Assembly (NCBI GenBank): GCA_018396515.1
Contig: JAGTQJ010000020.1
Coordinates: 1-13,798, forward strand
Origin: Candidatus Bathyarchaeota archaeon
GTDB taxonomy: Archaea > Thermoproteota > Bathyarchaeia > TCS64
DNA: 13,798 nucleotides
Direction of reading: 5' to 3'
Part shown: positions 6,039-12,305 of the stretch, in pieces
Layout: the number at the start of each line of letters is the position of its first letter
Numbering within the stretch: the first letter of the stretch is position 1
Program-made: the position numbers and the translations under genes
The notes under the pieces: model-generated
The model's database searches: none
Told to the model about the DNA's origin: nothing
What the model saw: only the letters and a program-made list of their open reading frames with translations

Positions 6039-7562
6039 ATGCGGAGAAGAGCCTTGCTTTCGATCTCAGAGCTTGGAGAGCAGAACCCCTGGTGGAGAGA
6101 CAGAGCCCTGATAGATGAGGACCCGCTCATCGAGGCCTGGGATGCCTCCTCCTTCAGATGGTGGCCTAGAATCACTGATGCCTTCCAGTGGGACGCGAGG
6201 GTCATCTACAGCCTCAGAGGGCCGAGGCAGGTAGGTAAGACCACCCTTCTCAAGCTCAAGGTAAGGGAGCTTCTGGAGGGCGGGGTGGAGGCGAGGAGGA
6301 TATTCTACTGGGCCTGTGACCAGGTCGAGAGCTTTGAGAGGTTGTCATCCATCATCGATTCATACCTGGATTGGGCGAGGAGGTTCACAAACGAGATGTT
6401 ATACCTGTTCCTGGATGAGGTTTCAGGAGTAAAAGACTGGCAGAGGGGCATCAAGTACCTCTACGACATGGGTAGGCTGAGGAACTGCCTCGTCGTGCTC
6501 ACGGGGTCGCACAGCCTCGACCTAGTAAAGGCGACCGAGAGTCTCGCCGGAAGGAGGGGAGAGGTGGAGAGGCTTGGGGAAGAATCCCCCGACAAGATAT
6601 TCCTCGGAGCCAGCTTCTCGGAGTACGTGGAGACGCTGAGCAAGGAGATCCTGAAAGCTCTACAGGAACTCGACCGCTCTTCAGAGAGATGGAGGTTGAA
6701 CGCCCTGAACCGGCTGGCTAATGGCGAGATACCCGAACCCCTCAGCGAACTCGAGCTATACCAGAGAGATCTAGACGGCCTCCTGGACGACTATCTAATA
6801 ACGGGAGGCATCCCCCGCGCCATAAACAGCTATGTCTCTAGGGGCGCCATCCCGGAGATAGTTTACAGCGACTATGTGAATCTGATACTGAGGGATATCG
6901 CCCGCTGGGGTGGAAACGAGATCTATCTGAGGCAAATCCTACAGCGGATACTCCAGACCATGTCCTCACAGGTGAGCTGGAACACCCTGAAGGATGATAC
7001 GGAGATCGCCACCCACGACACGGCCCGCTGGTACATCGACATCCTAAAGAATAGCTTCGCCGTCAACTACATATATCATCTCAACAGGGATAGAGGAGTA
7101 CCATACTATAGAAAGGCGAAGAAGATCTACCTCGGAGACCCCTTCATCTATCACTCCCTGAGGTGGTGGGCCCTGGGCGGCAGGCAGCCCTTCAGCGAGG
7201 CCTTGGAGCTCCTGAAAGACCCCGAGGAGAGGAGTAAACTGATGGAGGCCGTGATCTGTAATCACCTGATCAGGATCCTTTACGATATAGGGCCCAAGGC
7301 ACAATTCGACTATACGACGAGGCTCTTCTACTGGGAAAGCGAAAAAAAGAGGGAGGTCGATTTTGTAGCAAGATTGGGAGATAAATTCCTCCCCATAGAA
7401 ACTAAATATCAAAAAAGATTACAGAGAAGTGATATTTATGGTGTCATAGATTTCGAGAAGGGTGGAAAATCCACAAAAGGGATCATCATCACAAAGGAAA
7501 CATGGGCCGAAAGCAGGACGCACGTAGAGATACCGGCCTCGATCTTCCTACTACTAGCTTAA
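6039..7562 (+). CDS. AAA_14/DUF4143-family ATPase with C-terminal nuclease-like motif
   Basis: A 507-residue protein of the archaeal and bacterial ATP-binding AAA_14 + DUF4143 family. Walker A is GPRQVGKTT (61-69), Walker B LYLFLDEV (121-128), and a sensor-like TGSHSLDL follows at 155-162. DUF4143 begins near 240 with the hallmark YLITGGIPRA (252-261). The tail has REVDFVAR (438-445) then PIETKY (452-457), matching the D-x(n)-E-x-K core of the PD-(D/E)XK fold (D441, E454, K456). The family is common in archaea, often beside toxin-antitoxin and mobile genes; its function is poorly known and none is asserted. The start ATG has no clear Shine-Dalgarno; TTG at 6054 is an alternative. Codons become AT-rich after about 7330. 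It stands alone, flanked by 27-bp direct repeats and decayed genes, which suggests recent arrival. T-tracts at 7609-7613 and 7640-7644 may end the transcript. Confidence 0.88.
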   Translation: MRRRALLSISELGEQNPWWRDRALIDEDPLIEAWDASSFRWWPRITDAFQWDARVIYSLRGPRQVGKTTLLKLKVRELLEGGVEARRIFYWACDQVESFERLSSIIDSYLDWARRFTNEMLYLFLDEVSGVKDWQRGIKYLYDMGRLRNCLVVLTGSHSLDLVKATESLAGRRGEVERLGEESPDKIFLGASFSEYVETLSKEILKALQELDRSSERWRLNALNRLANGEIPEPLSELELYQRDLDGLLDDYLITGGIPRAINSYVSRGAIPEIVYSDYVNLILRDIARWGGNEIYLRQILQRILQTMSSQVSWNTLKDDTEIATHDTARWYIDILKNSFAVNYIYHLNRDRGVPYYRKAKKIYLGDPFIYHSLRWWALGGRQPFSEALELLKDPEERSKLMEAVICNHLIRILYDIGPKAQFDYTTRLFYWESEKKREVDFVARLGDKFLPIETKYQKRLQRSDIYGVIDFEKGGKSTKGIIITKETWAESRTHVEIPASIFLLLA

Positions 7563-7609
7563 CCCCAAATTAAACCATCATGAAAGCCCGGGATGTGCAG
7601 CTCATGCAA
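7559..7609 (-). pseudogene. Second LHI-GFHEG peptide fragment
   Basis: On the minus strand a 16-codon frame (TTG first, MHELHIPGFHDGLIWG, then TAA overlapping the ATPase stop) repeats the motif of the remnant at 5726-5947. A TATA-like sequence (CATATAAAAA) lies directly before it. It is probably a truncated end of the same gene family rather than a functional peptide gene. Confidence 0.3.
7576..7602. repeat. 27-bp direct repeat, right copy flanking the ATPase gene
   Basis: The partner of 5845-5871 with four mismatches, same orientation, beginning 14 bp after the ATPase stop codon. The mismatches fall largely at third codon positions of the shared minus-strand peptide, so the repeat can be read either as duplicated coding sequence or as insertion-site repeats that diverged. 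Confidence 0.6.
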
Positions 7610-7676
7610 GTTTTTATATGAATTATGAAAGGGGGAGAGTTTTTAAACCCGCATAAAGGACATATAAAATCTCATG

Positions 7677-7904
7677 TTAGGCTCTGACTGCCTTTTCTTT
7701 TTTGTAAGCCTTTTTCCCGCTCTCAATATGAGTTACATAGGTTGTTTTCTCATCTTTATCCGCAGAAGACTTATATCTCCCCACCCTGATCCTGAAGGTC
7801 CTCTCTAGACCCATAATCTTCTCAACATCCATCTCCTTCAATGATAGGGGATATTCCTCAAGCCGGGATACATCATACAGCAGCTCAGACGGTGGCTGCC
7901 CATT
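7677..7904 (-). pseudogene. Decayed RelE/ParE-family toxin
   Basis: A 75-codon open frame without a plausible full-length start, read on the minus strand. Residues 8-44 (LLYDVSRLEEYPL, then MDVEKIMGLERTFRIRVGRY) match the core of archaeal RelE-like toxins: the short helix, the K-x-x-GLE turn, and the yRIRVGrY strand that is the best family signature. After the signature the usual strand (RVLYEV-like) is replaced by KSSA, then DKDEKTTYVTHIE and KKAYKK follow as in intact members, so about two codons are lost and a strand is broken. An in-frame TAG sits just upstream (7905-7907) where 15-25 N-terminal residues should be. Next to it in the same orientation lies an intact VapBC pair; no RelB partner is visible. 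Intact RelE enzymes cleave mRNA on the ribosome; this copy is probably dead. Recognition rests on motif recall. Confidence 0.6.
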
Positions 7905-8079
7905 CTAAGAGACAAGGCAGGATCCACAACCCTTCCAACGCCTCAACTCTTGGGACCGGGATGTGGGCTACACATTCACCAAAAGAAACTAGCAGCAAAC
8001 GCAAACAGCGAAACAAAGGCATCATTCATAGAAATACAAAGTCTACAGAGAATAAACAGCTTTTAATATTGGCAGCTTC

Positions 8080-8529
8080 TCAACTCGTTTCTGGTATCTT
8101 CTCTGCCAGTTTTTTCCTCACATCTCCCGGTATAGGATTCTCGACTATTAAGCCGTGCTTTGGAGCTTTGCTCATTATATGTGAGTCGTTTGAGACTATG
8201 ATTGGTATGCGGTGCTTTAAGGCTGTGGCTATTAAAAAGCCATCGCCTAGGGGTATATTATCTTCTAAGGAGATATTGAGGCCCATTATCGAGGTCTCAA
8301 GGATCTTTAACCCACTGGTTGTGAGCATCAGCTTCTCTAGGAGCCTCTCCATGGGTCTTACTCCATAAAACCAGAATAGTACATTATAGGCCTCGAGGAT
8401 CGTGGTATAGGTCAAATGAATTTCGAGTTCTCCGAGCAAGCCCCTCTCTAAAACCCCCCAGGCATAGGGGTGTGCCGGGCTCTCGTTGTAAAGTGCATAG
8501 GATAGGATATCGGAGTCTATAATCCTCAA
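8080..8529 (-). CDS. vapC: PIN-domain ribonuclease (VapC-like toxin)
   Basis: A 149-residue PIN-domain protein, normal length for the family. Acidic positions expected for metal binding are D5 or D7 (IIDSDIL), E46 (ILEAYN), D96 (LGDGFLIATAL) and D115 (VSNDSHI). It begins with TTG at 8529, the only usable start after an in-frame TAA, and overlaps the antitoxin stop as TTGA, so translation is coupled. It belongs to a different PIN subgroup from the protein at 1096-1524: its GDGFLIATAL and IIVSNDSH motifs are of the classic VapC type, while the other has YFDSLHA and LVSYDSIY. Expected role by family: Mg2+-dependent RNase toxin controlled by the AbrB protein encoded just upstream. Confidence 0.87.
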   Translation of the reverse strand: MRIIDSDILSYALYNESPAHPYAWGVLERGLLGELEIHLTYTTILEAYNVLFWFYGVRPMERLLEKLMLTTSGLKILETSIMGLNISLEDNIPLGDGFLIATALKHRIPIIVSNDSHIMSKAPKHGLIVENPIPGDVRKKLAEKIPETS

Positions 8530-8771
8530 TGCTTAACCCAGCCATAGTGATCCTTTATGGTCGCGGCGTCTACAGAGGCCCTCTCCATGTCACCAACCAG
8601 CCTGATCCCCGCGATCTTCTTCACGAGGTCACCTCTATCTTCAAAAGCCCTCAATATGATCGTATCCTTATCAAAGAGCTCCACCCTAAAGGACCTCTTT
8701 CCAACAACCCTCCTGATGTTAAAGGGGATTGTGATTCTTCCCTTATCATCCATATCGACCCGTTCTCCCAC
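8526..8771 (-). CDS. vapB: AbrB/SpoVT-fold antitoxin (VapB-like)
   Basis: An 81-residue AbrB protein with the hallmark DDKGRITIPFNIRRVV near residues 8-23 and a C-terminal tail (DMERASVDAATIKDHYGW) that probably binds the toxin. The frame is open to a GTG at 8786, but a TATA-like box at 8804-8813 predicts transcription start near 8783, after that codon. GTG at 8771 gives MGERVDMDDKGRI, matching the start of the other AbrB protein (848), and has a G-rich GGTGGTGGGA ribosome-binding sequence just before it. The 8771 start is therefore chosen; both antitoxins then have exactly 81 residues. Role by family: DNA-binding antitoxin and autorepressor of the pair with the PIN gene that overlaps its stop. 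Confidence 0.83.
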   Translation of the reverse strand: MGERVDMDDKGRITIPFNIRRVVGKRSFRVELFDKDTIILRAFEDRGDLVKKIAGIRLVGDMERASVDAATIKDHYGWVKH

Positions 8772-8803
8772 TCCCACCACCCACACCCATCGACGCCATC
8801 AAA

Positions 8804-8813
8804 GCATAAAAAC
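8804..8813 (-). promoter_or_regulatory. TATA-like box of the second vapBC operon
   Basis: On the minus strand GTTTTTATGC is centred near 8809, about 38 nt before the chosen GTG start. This leaves a leader of about 12 nt that contains the ribosome-binding sequence. Confidence 0.45.
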
Positions 8814-8871
8814 CTTCCGAAAATAAGAAATTTTCCTTCTCGCTGATGTTGATTGTCGCTCCGAATAGGAA

Positions 8872-8894
8872 GGCCGTATTTTTCCCCTACGGCC
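8872..8894. repeat. 7-bp inverted repeat upstream of vapBC
   Basis: GGCCGTA (8872-8878) and TACGGCC (8888-8894) are perfect complements around a 9-nt spacer. It lies about 100 bp upstream of the vapB start. As RNA it would be a stable small hairpin; as DNA it could be a protein-binding site. Confidence 0.45.
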
Positions 8895-8934
8895 CTGATT
8901 CTCCCGGCCATATGGGGGCTGGGGAAAATAACAC

Positions 8935-8976
8935 TTTATCTTTTTAAGGCCCTACTGTGTTAGGGAAAAAGATAAA
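8935..8976. repeat. 42-bp imperfect hairpin in the vapB-proS intergenic region
   Basis: Outer arms TTTATCTTTTT (8935-8945) and AAAAAGATAAA (8966-8976) are perfect 11-bp complements; inner arms CCCTA (8950-8954) and TAGGG (8961-8965) add five pairs around a CTGTGT loop, with only an AAGG bulge on the left. Sixteen pairs in 42 bp is unlikely by chance. Both neighbouring genes point away from it, so it is not an obvious terminator for either. An orphan RNA hairpin, a mobile-element relic or an architectural site are possible. Confidence 0.65.
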
Positions 8977-9290
8977 TTTGCAAAGGATCCTATGCTGGGA
9001 AGAATTAAGATTAAAAGATTGAAAGAATTAAGAATTTAAACATTAACTTAGATTAAATTGTGGAGGCGCTGTCCCGGTCTTTCTGCTGCTAGATCAGCCA
9101 CCACGATGAAATCCATTTGATATTAAGTCCACTGGTAAACCCTTTAAGAATATCCGGGATCTACCCAGCCGATGTTAGGCCTTAAAAAGCGGGTGACGGA
9201 AACGGCGAAGCAAGATCATCATCTCAGAGATTAGGATAGTTCAGATGTTTTGAGGCCATCCAGCTTATTTCTGGAGGAGGGTCCCGGATG
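8977..9290. other. Non-coding stretch before proS
   Basis: An AT-rich first part (8977-9060) is followed by mixed-composition DNA. No frame looks like a real gene and no tRNA cloverleaf or T-loop signature was found. A short minus-strand frame at about 9053-9116 begins MDFIVVADLAAERPG and looks protein-like, but it stops after about 21 codons. Confidence 0.4.
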
Positions 9291-9300
9291 GTTTTATAAA
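9291..9300 (+). promoter_or_regulatory. TATA-like box of proS
   Basis: GTTTTATAAA is centred near 9297 and predicts transcription start about 9323. This lies after the longest possible proS start (9250) and 14 nt before ATG 9337, and so decides the start of the gene. Confidence 0.55.
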
Positions 9301-9336
9301 GTTGTAGTTGGATCGAAGTTTAGGCTTAGAGGCTTG

Positions 9337-10761
9337 ATGATGCGGAAGGATGAGGACTTCACAGGCTGGTTTGATAGGGTCATCCTGGAGGCCCAGATAG
9401 TGGACGACCGGTACCCTGTGAAGGGCTTCACGGTCTACATGGGCTGGGGCTACAGGATAGCTAGGGCTATAGCCCGGATATTGGAGGAGAGGCTTGAGGA
9501 GGAGGGCCACCAGCCGGTCCAGTTCCCAGTGGTCATCCCTGAGGACGCCTTCATGAGGGAGGCTGAGCACATAGAGGGCTTCGCTGCCAGCGTATTCTGG
9601 ATAACCCACGCCGGTGATACCAGGCTGGATAGGAGGCTCCTCCTCAGGCCGACGTCGGAGACGGCCATATACCCCCTCTTCAAGCTCTGGATTAGGAGCC
9701 ACGCCGACCTCCCCCTGAGGATCCACCAGACCTGCAACGTATACCGATATGAGACCAAGGCAACCAGGCCGTTATACAGGGGAAGGGAGTTCCTATGGAA
9801 CGAGGCCCACACAGCCCACAGGGACTACGAGGATGCGGAGAGGCAGGTCAGGAAGGGGGTCGAGATATACAGGTATGTCTACGACCGCCTGGGCCTAAGC
9901 TACCTGATCCTCCGCAGGCCCGACTTCGACAAGTTCGCAGGGGCCGACTACAGCGTGGCCTTCGACACATGGAACCCAGACGGGAAGGTGAACCAGATCG
10001 GAACCGTCCACCAGCTCGGGGAGAACTTCGCGAAGGCCTTCGAGCTCGAGTACGAGGACGAGTACGGGAGACGCCGCCTCGCCTCAACAACCTGCTACGG
10101 GATGGGGATAGGGAGGGTCATCGCGGCGGTCATAGCCCACCACGGGGACGACCATGGACTAGTCCTACCCCCAGCCGTGGCCCCAATCCAGGTGATAATC
10201 ATACCCATACCCTTCAAGGGATATGAGGAGAGCGTCAAGAGATATGCCAGGGAGGTGGAGGCCGCCCTCAAGGAGGGGGGCATAAGGGTGGCGGTCGACG
10301 ATGACGACCGCCTCAGGCCTGGCGAGAAGTACTACAAGTGGGAGATGTACGGGGTCCCCCTCCGAGCCGAGGTAGGCCCATCGGAGGTCAATGAGCGCAC
10401 AGTCACCCTGGTCAGGAGGGACACCTTCGAGAGGAGCAAGGCAACGCTGGAGGAATTAAAGGAAAGGGTTGAAGATCTCCTCGAGAGGCTATATCAAAAC
10501 CTAAAGGATAGGAGCTGGAACCGCCTGGAGAAGGAGGTGGTCTGGGCTGAGAACCTCGATGAGCTGAAGGCCCAGATAGAGGAGAGGAGGATAGTCAAGG
10601 TGAACTGGTGCGGAGACCCCCACTGCGCCTTCCGAATAAAGGACGAGGTGGCCGGAGAGGTGAGGGGAACCCCCTGGGATGGTGGGGAGGAGGCCAAGGG
10701 CCCATGCATCATATGCGGAGGAGAGGCCAGGTATGTGGCCATAGTGGCCAGAACCTTCTAA
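9337..10761 (+). CDS. proS: Prolyl-tRNA synthetase, archaeal/eukaryotic type
   Basis: A class II aminoacyl-tRNA synthetase of 474 residues that charges tRNA-Pro with proline in the cytoplasm. With this start: RPTSETAIYP (104-113), motif 2 with VYRYETKATRPLYRGREF (135-152), GTVHQLGENF in the active site (222-231), motif 3 GMGIGRVIA (255-263), the anticodon-binding domain (about 280-390), and the archaeal/eukaryotic C-terminal domain with a Cys4 zinc site (C425, C430, C457, C460) ending in the conserved tyrosine region. There is no bacterial editing insertion. The frame is open to 9250, but family members begin MRKDEDFTxWF, and the TATA box at 9291-9300 lies inside that extension, so ATG 9337 (or the adjacent ATG 9340) is the start. 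It is monocistronic and converges with the next gene, leaving a 3-bp gap between stops. Confidence 0.97.
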   Translation: MMRKDEDFTGWFDRVILEAQIVDDRYPVKGFTVYMGWGYRIARAIARILEERLEEEGHQPVQFPVVIPEDAFMREAEHIEGFAASVFWITHAGDTRLDRRLLLRPTSETAIYPLFKLWIRSHADLPLRIHQTCNVYRYETKATRPLYRGREFLWNEAHTAHRDYEDAERQVRKGVEIYRYVYDRLGLSYLILRRPDFDKFAGADYSVAFDTWNPDGKVNQIGTVHQLGENFAKAFELEYEDEYGRRRLASTTCYGMGIGRVIAAVIAHHGDDHGLVLPPAVAPIQVIIIPIPFKGYEESVKRYAREVEAALKEGGIRVAVDDDDRLRPGEKYYKWEMYGVPLRAEVGPSEVNERTVTLVRRDTFERSKATLEELKERVEDLLERLYQNLKDRSWNRLEKEVVWAENLDELKAQIEERRIVKVNWCGDPHCAFRIKDEVAGEVRGTPWDGGEEAKGPCIICGGEARYVAIVARTF

Positions 10762-10764
10762 AAC

Positions 10765-11664
10765 CTAAAGTTCTATGACCATGCCATCATAGGCGACCTC
10801 GAAACCTCTCCCCCCGAGGATCGAGGTACAGGAACCCCCGGGGCTGAGGATGGGGTTAGTGTGGTTTATATGGGTATAGATCACCCTCCCCACGCCGAGC
10901 CCATCCAGCACCTTCACACTGTCGGCCATGGGTATATGGCCGAGCTCATATGAGGTTCTGGAGATCCCGCTCACCCTCCCCAGCTCGTCATCCCACCAGA
11001 AGGTCCCATCCAATATCAGGAGATCCAACCCATCCAGACGGGATAGGAACTCCCCCGTGAACCCTCCCAGGTCTGGTGCATATATCAACCTCCTCCCCCC
11101 ATGCTCAACCTCGTAGGCGTAGGTCCTGCTCGGGATATAAACGCAGCCTCGCCTCTCGGTGTGGGGAACCTCAAACCCCCTCACGGTGAGGCCTCCCAGG
11201 AACTCTAAGGGCTCATCCTCCCCAAGGGGGATGGGGTTTAGATAGTCCTCTCCAAGCCTGCCGAGGCTTCCGAAGAACCTGACCTCCTCCCCATCCCCGA
11301 AGAGGTATCCTATCAGGTCCTGCGGCCCGTATACGGGTATGTTGAAGCACTTCCCAGTGGAGAACTCGAACAGCCCGACGCAGTGGTCCCCATGGCCGTG
11401 GGTCAAAAGTATAGACCCTATAAGGTTCCTTCTAAAACCCCCGCCCCCAACCCCCCTAGGATAGATGCCCACATCCTCCAGCTGATGCTTAAGATCCGGC
11501 GAGGCGTCGATGAGGAGGTACCTATCCCCCTCCAGGGTTAAGGCTATGGAGGATCGGGTCCTGGAGAGCCCCCTATCCGAGCGGGCCAATTCACAGTTGG
11601 GGCAGCAGCAGTCCCACTGTGGGACTCCCCCATTCGATCCAGAGCCGAGGATGAAGATCTTCAC
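10765..11664 (-). CDS. PqqB-like metallo-beta-lactamase-fold hydrolase
   Basis: A 299-residue MBL-fold protein close in layout to PqqB. The start FILGSGSNGGVPQWDC is followed by CCCPNC (C19-C21, C24), the cysteine cluster typical of PqqB relatives, then ARTRSSIALTL-like text, the MBL metal motif THGHGDH (88-94), a later histidine (PHTERR), YAPDLGG and the terminal THINHTNP. Family knowledge: PqqB takes part in PQQ biogenesis in bacteria, and many relatives lie outside PQQ operons with unknown substrates. No pqqA/C/D/E gene is here, so a PQQ role is not inferred. The frame extends to 11721, but GTG 11664 opens directly onto the first strand and a TATA-like box ends about 23 nt before it, implying a leaderless mRNA. 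It is divergent from the Nudix gene. Confidence 0.85.
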   Translation of the reverse strand: MKIFILGSGSNGGVPQWDCCCPNCELARSDRGLSRTRSSIALTLEGDRYLLIDASPDLKHQLEDVGIYPRGVGGGGFRRNLIGSILLTHGHGDHCVGLFEFSTGKCFNIPVYGPQDLIGYLFGDGEEVRFFGSLGRLGEDYLNPIPLGEDEPLEFLGGLTVRGFEVPHTERRGCVYIPSRTYAYEVEHGGRRLIYAPDLGGFTGEFLSRLDGLDLLILDGTFWWDDELGRVSGISRTSYELGHIPMADSVKVLDGLGVGRVIYTHINHTNPILSPGGSCTSILGGRGFEVAYDGMVIEL

Positions 11665-11686
11665 ATTTAAGAGTAATACCAACGAT

Positions 11687-11696
11687 GATAAAAAGG
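11687..11696 (-). promoter_or_regulatory. TATA-like box of the PqqB-like gene
   Basis: On the minus strand CCTTTTTATC is centred at about 11691, 26-27 nt before GTG 11664. This is the spacing of a leaderless archaeal promoter. Confidence 0.5.
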
Positions 11697-11704
11697 GGGA
11701 TGGA

Positions 11705-11720
11705 TGGGCAGACCTGCCCA
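11705..11720. promoter_or_regulatory. 16-bp near-palindrome between divergent genes (candidate operator)
   Basis: TGGGCAG (11705-11711) and CTGCCCA (11714-11720) are perfect complements separated by AC. It sits just upstream of both opposing TATA-like boxes, a position where one regulator could act on the PqqB-like and Nudix genes together. Confidence 0.45.
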
Positions 11721-11724
11721 CCCG

Positions 11725-11733
11725 AAAAATAAA
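11725..11733 (+). promoter_or_regulatory. Possible TATA-like box of the Nudix gene
   Basis: AAAAATAAAT-type sequence centred near 11730 would start transcription around 11756, giving a short leader with GGTGGA at 11771-11776 before GTG 11782. The match is weak. Confidence 0.3.
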
Positions 11734-11781
11734 TCTAATTTAGAGGATACATGAAAACGTTGAATCTGGGGTGGATCTCGA

Positions 11782-12249
11782 GTGCCCATTTTTGCAACGT
11801 TGTGCCACATAATGAAGGGTGGCAGGCTACTATTGCAGAGGAAGTCTAAGGGCCTTTTCGGTGGGGATAAGTGGAATGGGGTTGGAGGCAAGTTGGAGGT
11901 TGACGAGACCCCAGAGGAATGTGTGAGGAGGGAGGTCTACGAGGAGACGGGCTTAAGGGTCTCAAGCCTCAGGTTCCACGGCACCCTATACTTCTACTTC
12001 GGAGACAGGCATGAGGCTGATTGGGTCGTCTTCGTCTTCTCCACCGAGACCTTTGAGGGCGACCCGAGACCAAGTGAAGAGGGGGTTCTAAAATGGTTCC
12101 CTGTAGAAGAGATACCCTACGAGGAGATGTGGCAGGACGATAGGCACTGGCTCCCATTAATGCTAAGAGGAGAACGCTTCCGAGGGGAGTTCCACTTCGA
12201 TGAGGAGGATGGAGAACTGCTAGATTTTAACTTAAAGGCAGGGCTTTGA
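11782..12249 (+). CDS. Nudix hydrolase, MutT/MTH1-like
   Basis: A 155-residue Nudix protein. The full Nudix box G-x5-E-x7-REVYEETGL is present at residues 36-58, with every consensus position filled (G36, E42, R50, E51, E54, E55, G57). LLLQRKSKGLFGGDKWNGVGGKLE (about 16-39) and the C-terminal RFRGEFHFDEEDGELLDF resemble the 8-oxo-dGTP/MTH1 branch, whose members remove oxidised nucleotides; the exact substrate is not decided by sequence alone. The start GTG 11782 begins MPIFATLCHIM, the expected first strand. The stop overlaps a 16-bp palindrome, and a methyltransferase gene follows 56 bp on in the same direction, so the two are probably co-transcribed. Confidence 0.9.
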   Translation: MPIFATLCHIMKGGRLLLQRKSKGLFGGDKWNGVGGKLEVDETPEECVRREVYEETGLRVSSLRFHGTLYFYFGDRHEADWVVFVFSTETFEGDPRPSEEGVLKWFPVEEIPYEEMWQDDRHWLPLMLRGERFRGEFHFDEEDGELLDFNLKAGL

Positions 12250-12260
12250 GCCGGCTCAAA
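12245..12260. repeat. Perfect 16-bp palindrome over the Nudix stop codon
   Basis: TTTGAGCC and GGCTCAAA abut as a perfect palindrome, and the Nudix TGA (12247-12249) lies inside it. In RNA it could fold as a 6-bp stem with a CCGG loop. Two copies of GGCCTAGG (12280-12287 and 12293-12300) follow before the methyltransferase start. Candidate protein-binding site or processing hairpin. Confidence 0.5.
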
Positions 12261-12305
12261 CACGAACGATTATGAAGGGGGCCTAGGAAGCCGGCCTAGG
12301 GGGTA

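Noticed and set aside
7885..8025. 46-residue minus-strand frame (MMPLFRCLRLLLVSFG...) upstream of the RelE relic
   Set aside because: It is open and has two ATGs, but matches no family I know and overlaps the relic in another frame. It could be frameshifted flanking sequence; evidence is too thin to call.
9196..9240. Possible C/D-box small RNA (GATGATGA next to CTGA on the minus strand)
   Set aside because: The CTGA and GATGATGA are adjacent as in an internal D'/C' pair, but no outer C box or terminal D box lies at the required 12-nt guide spacing.
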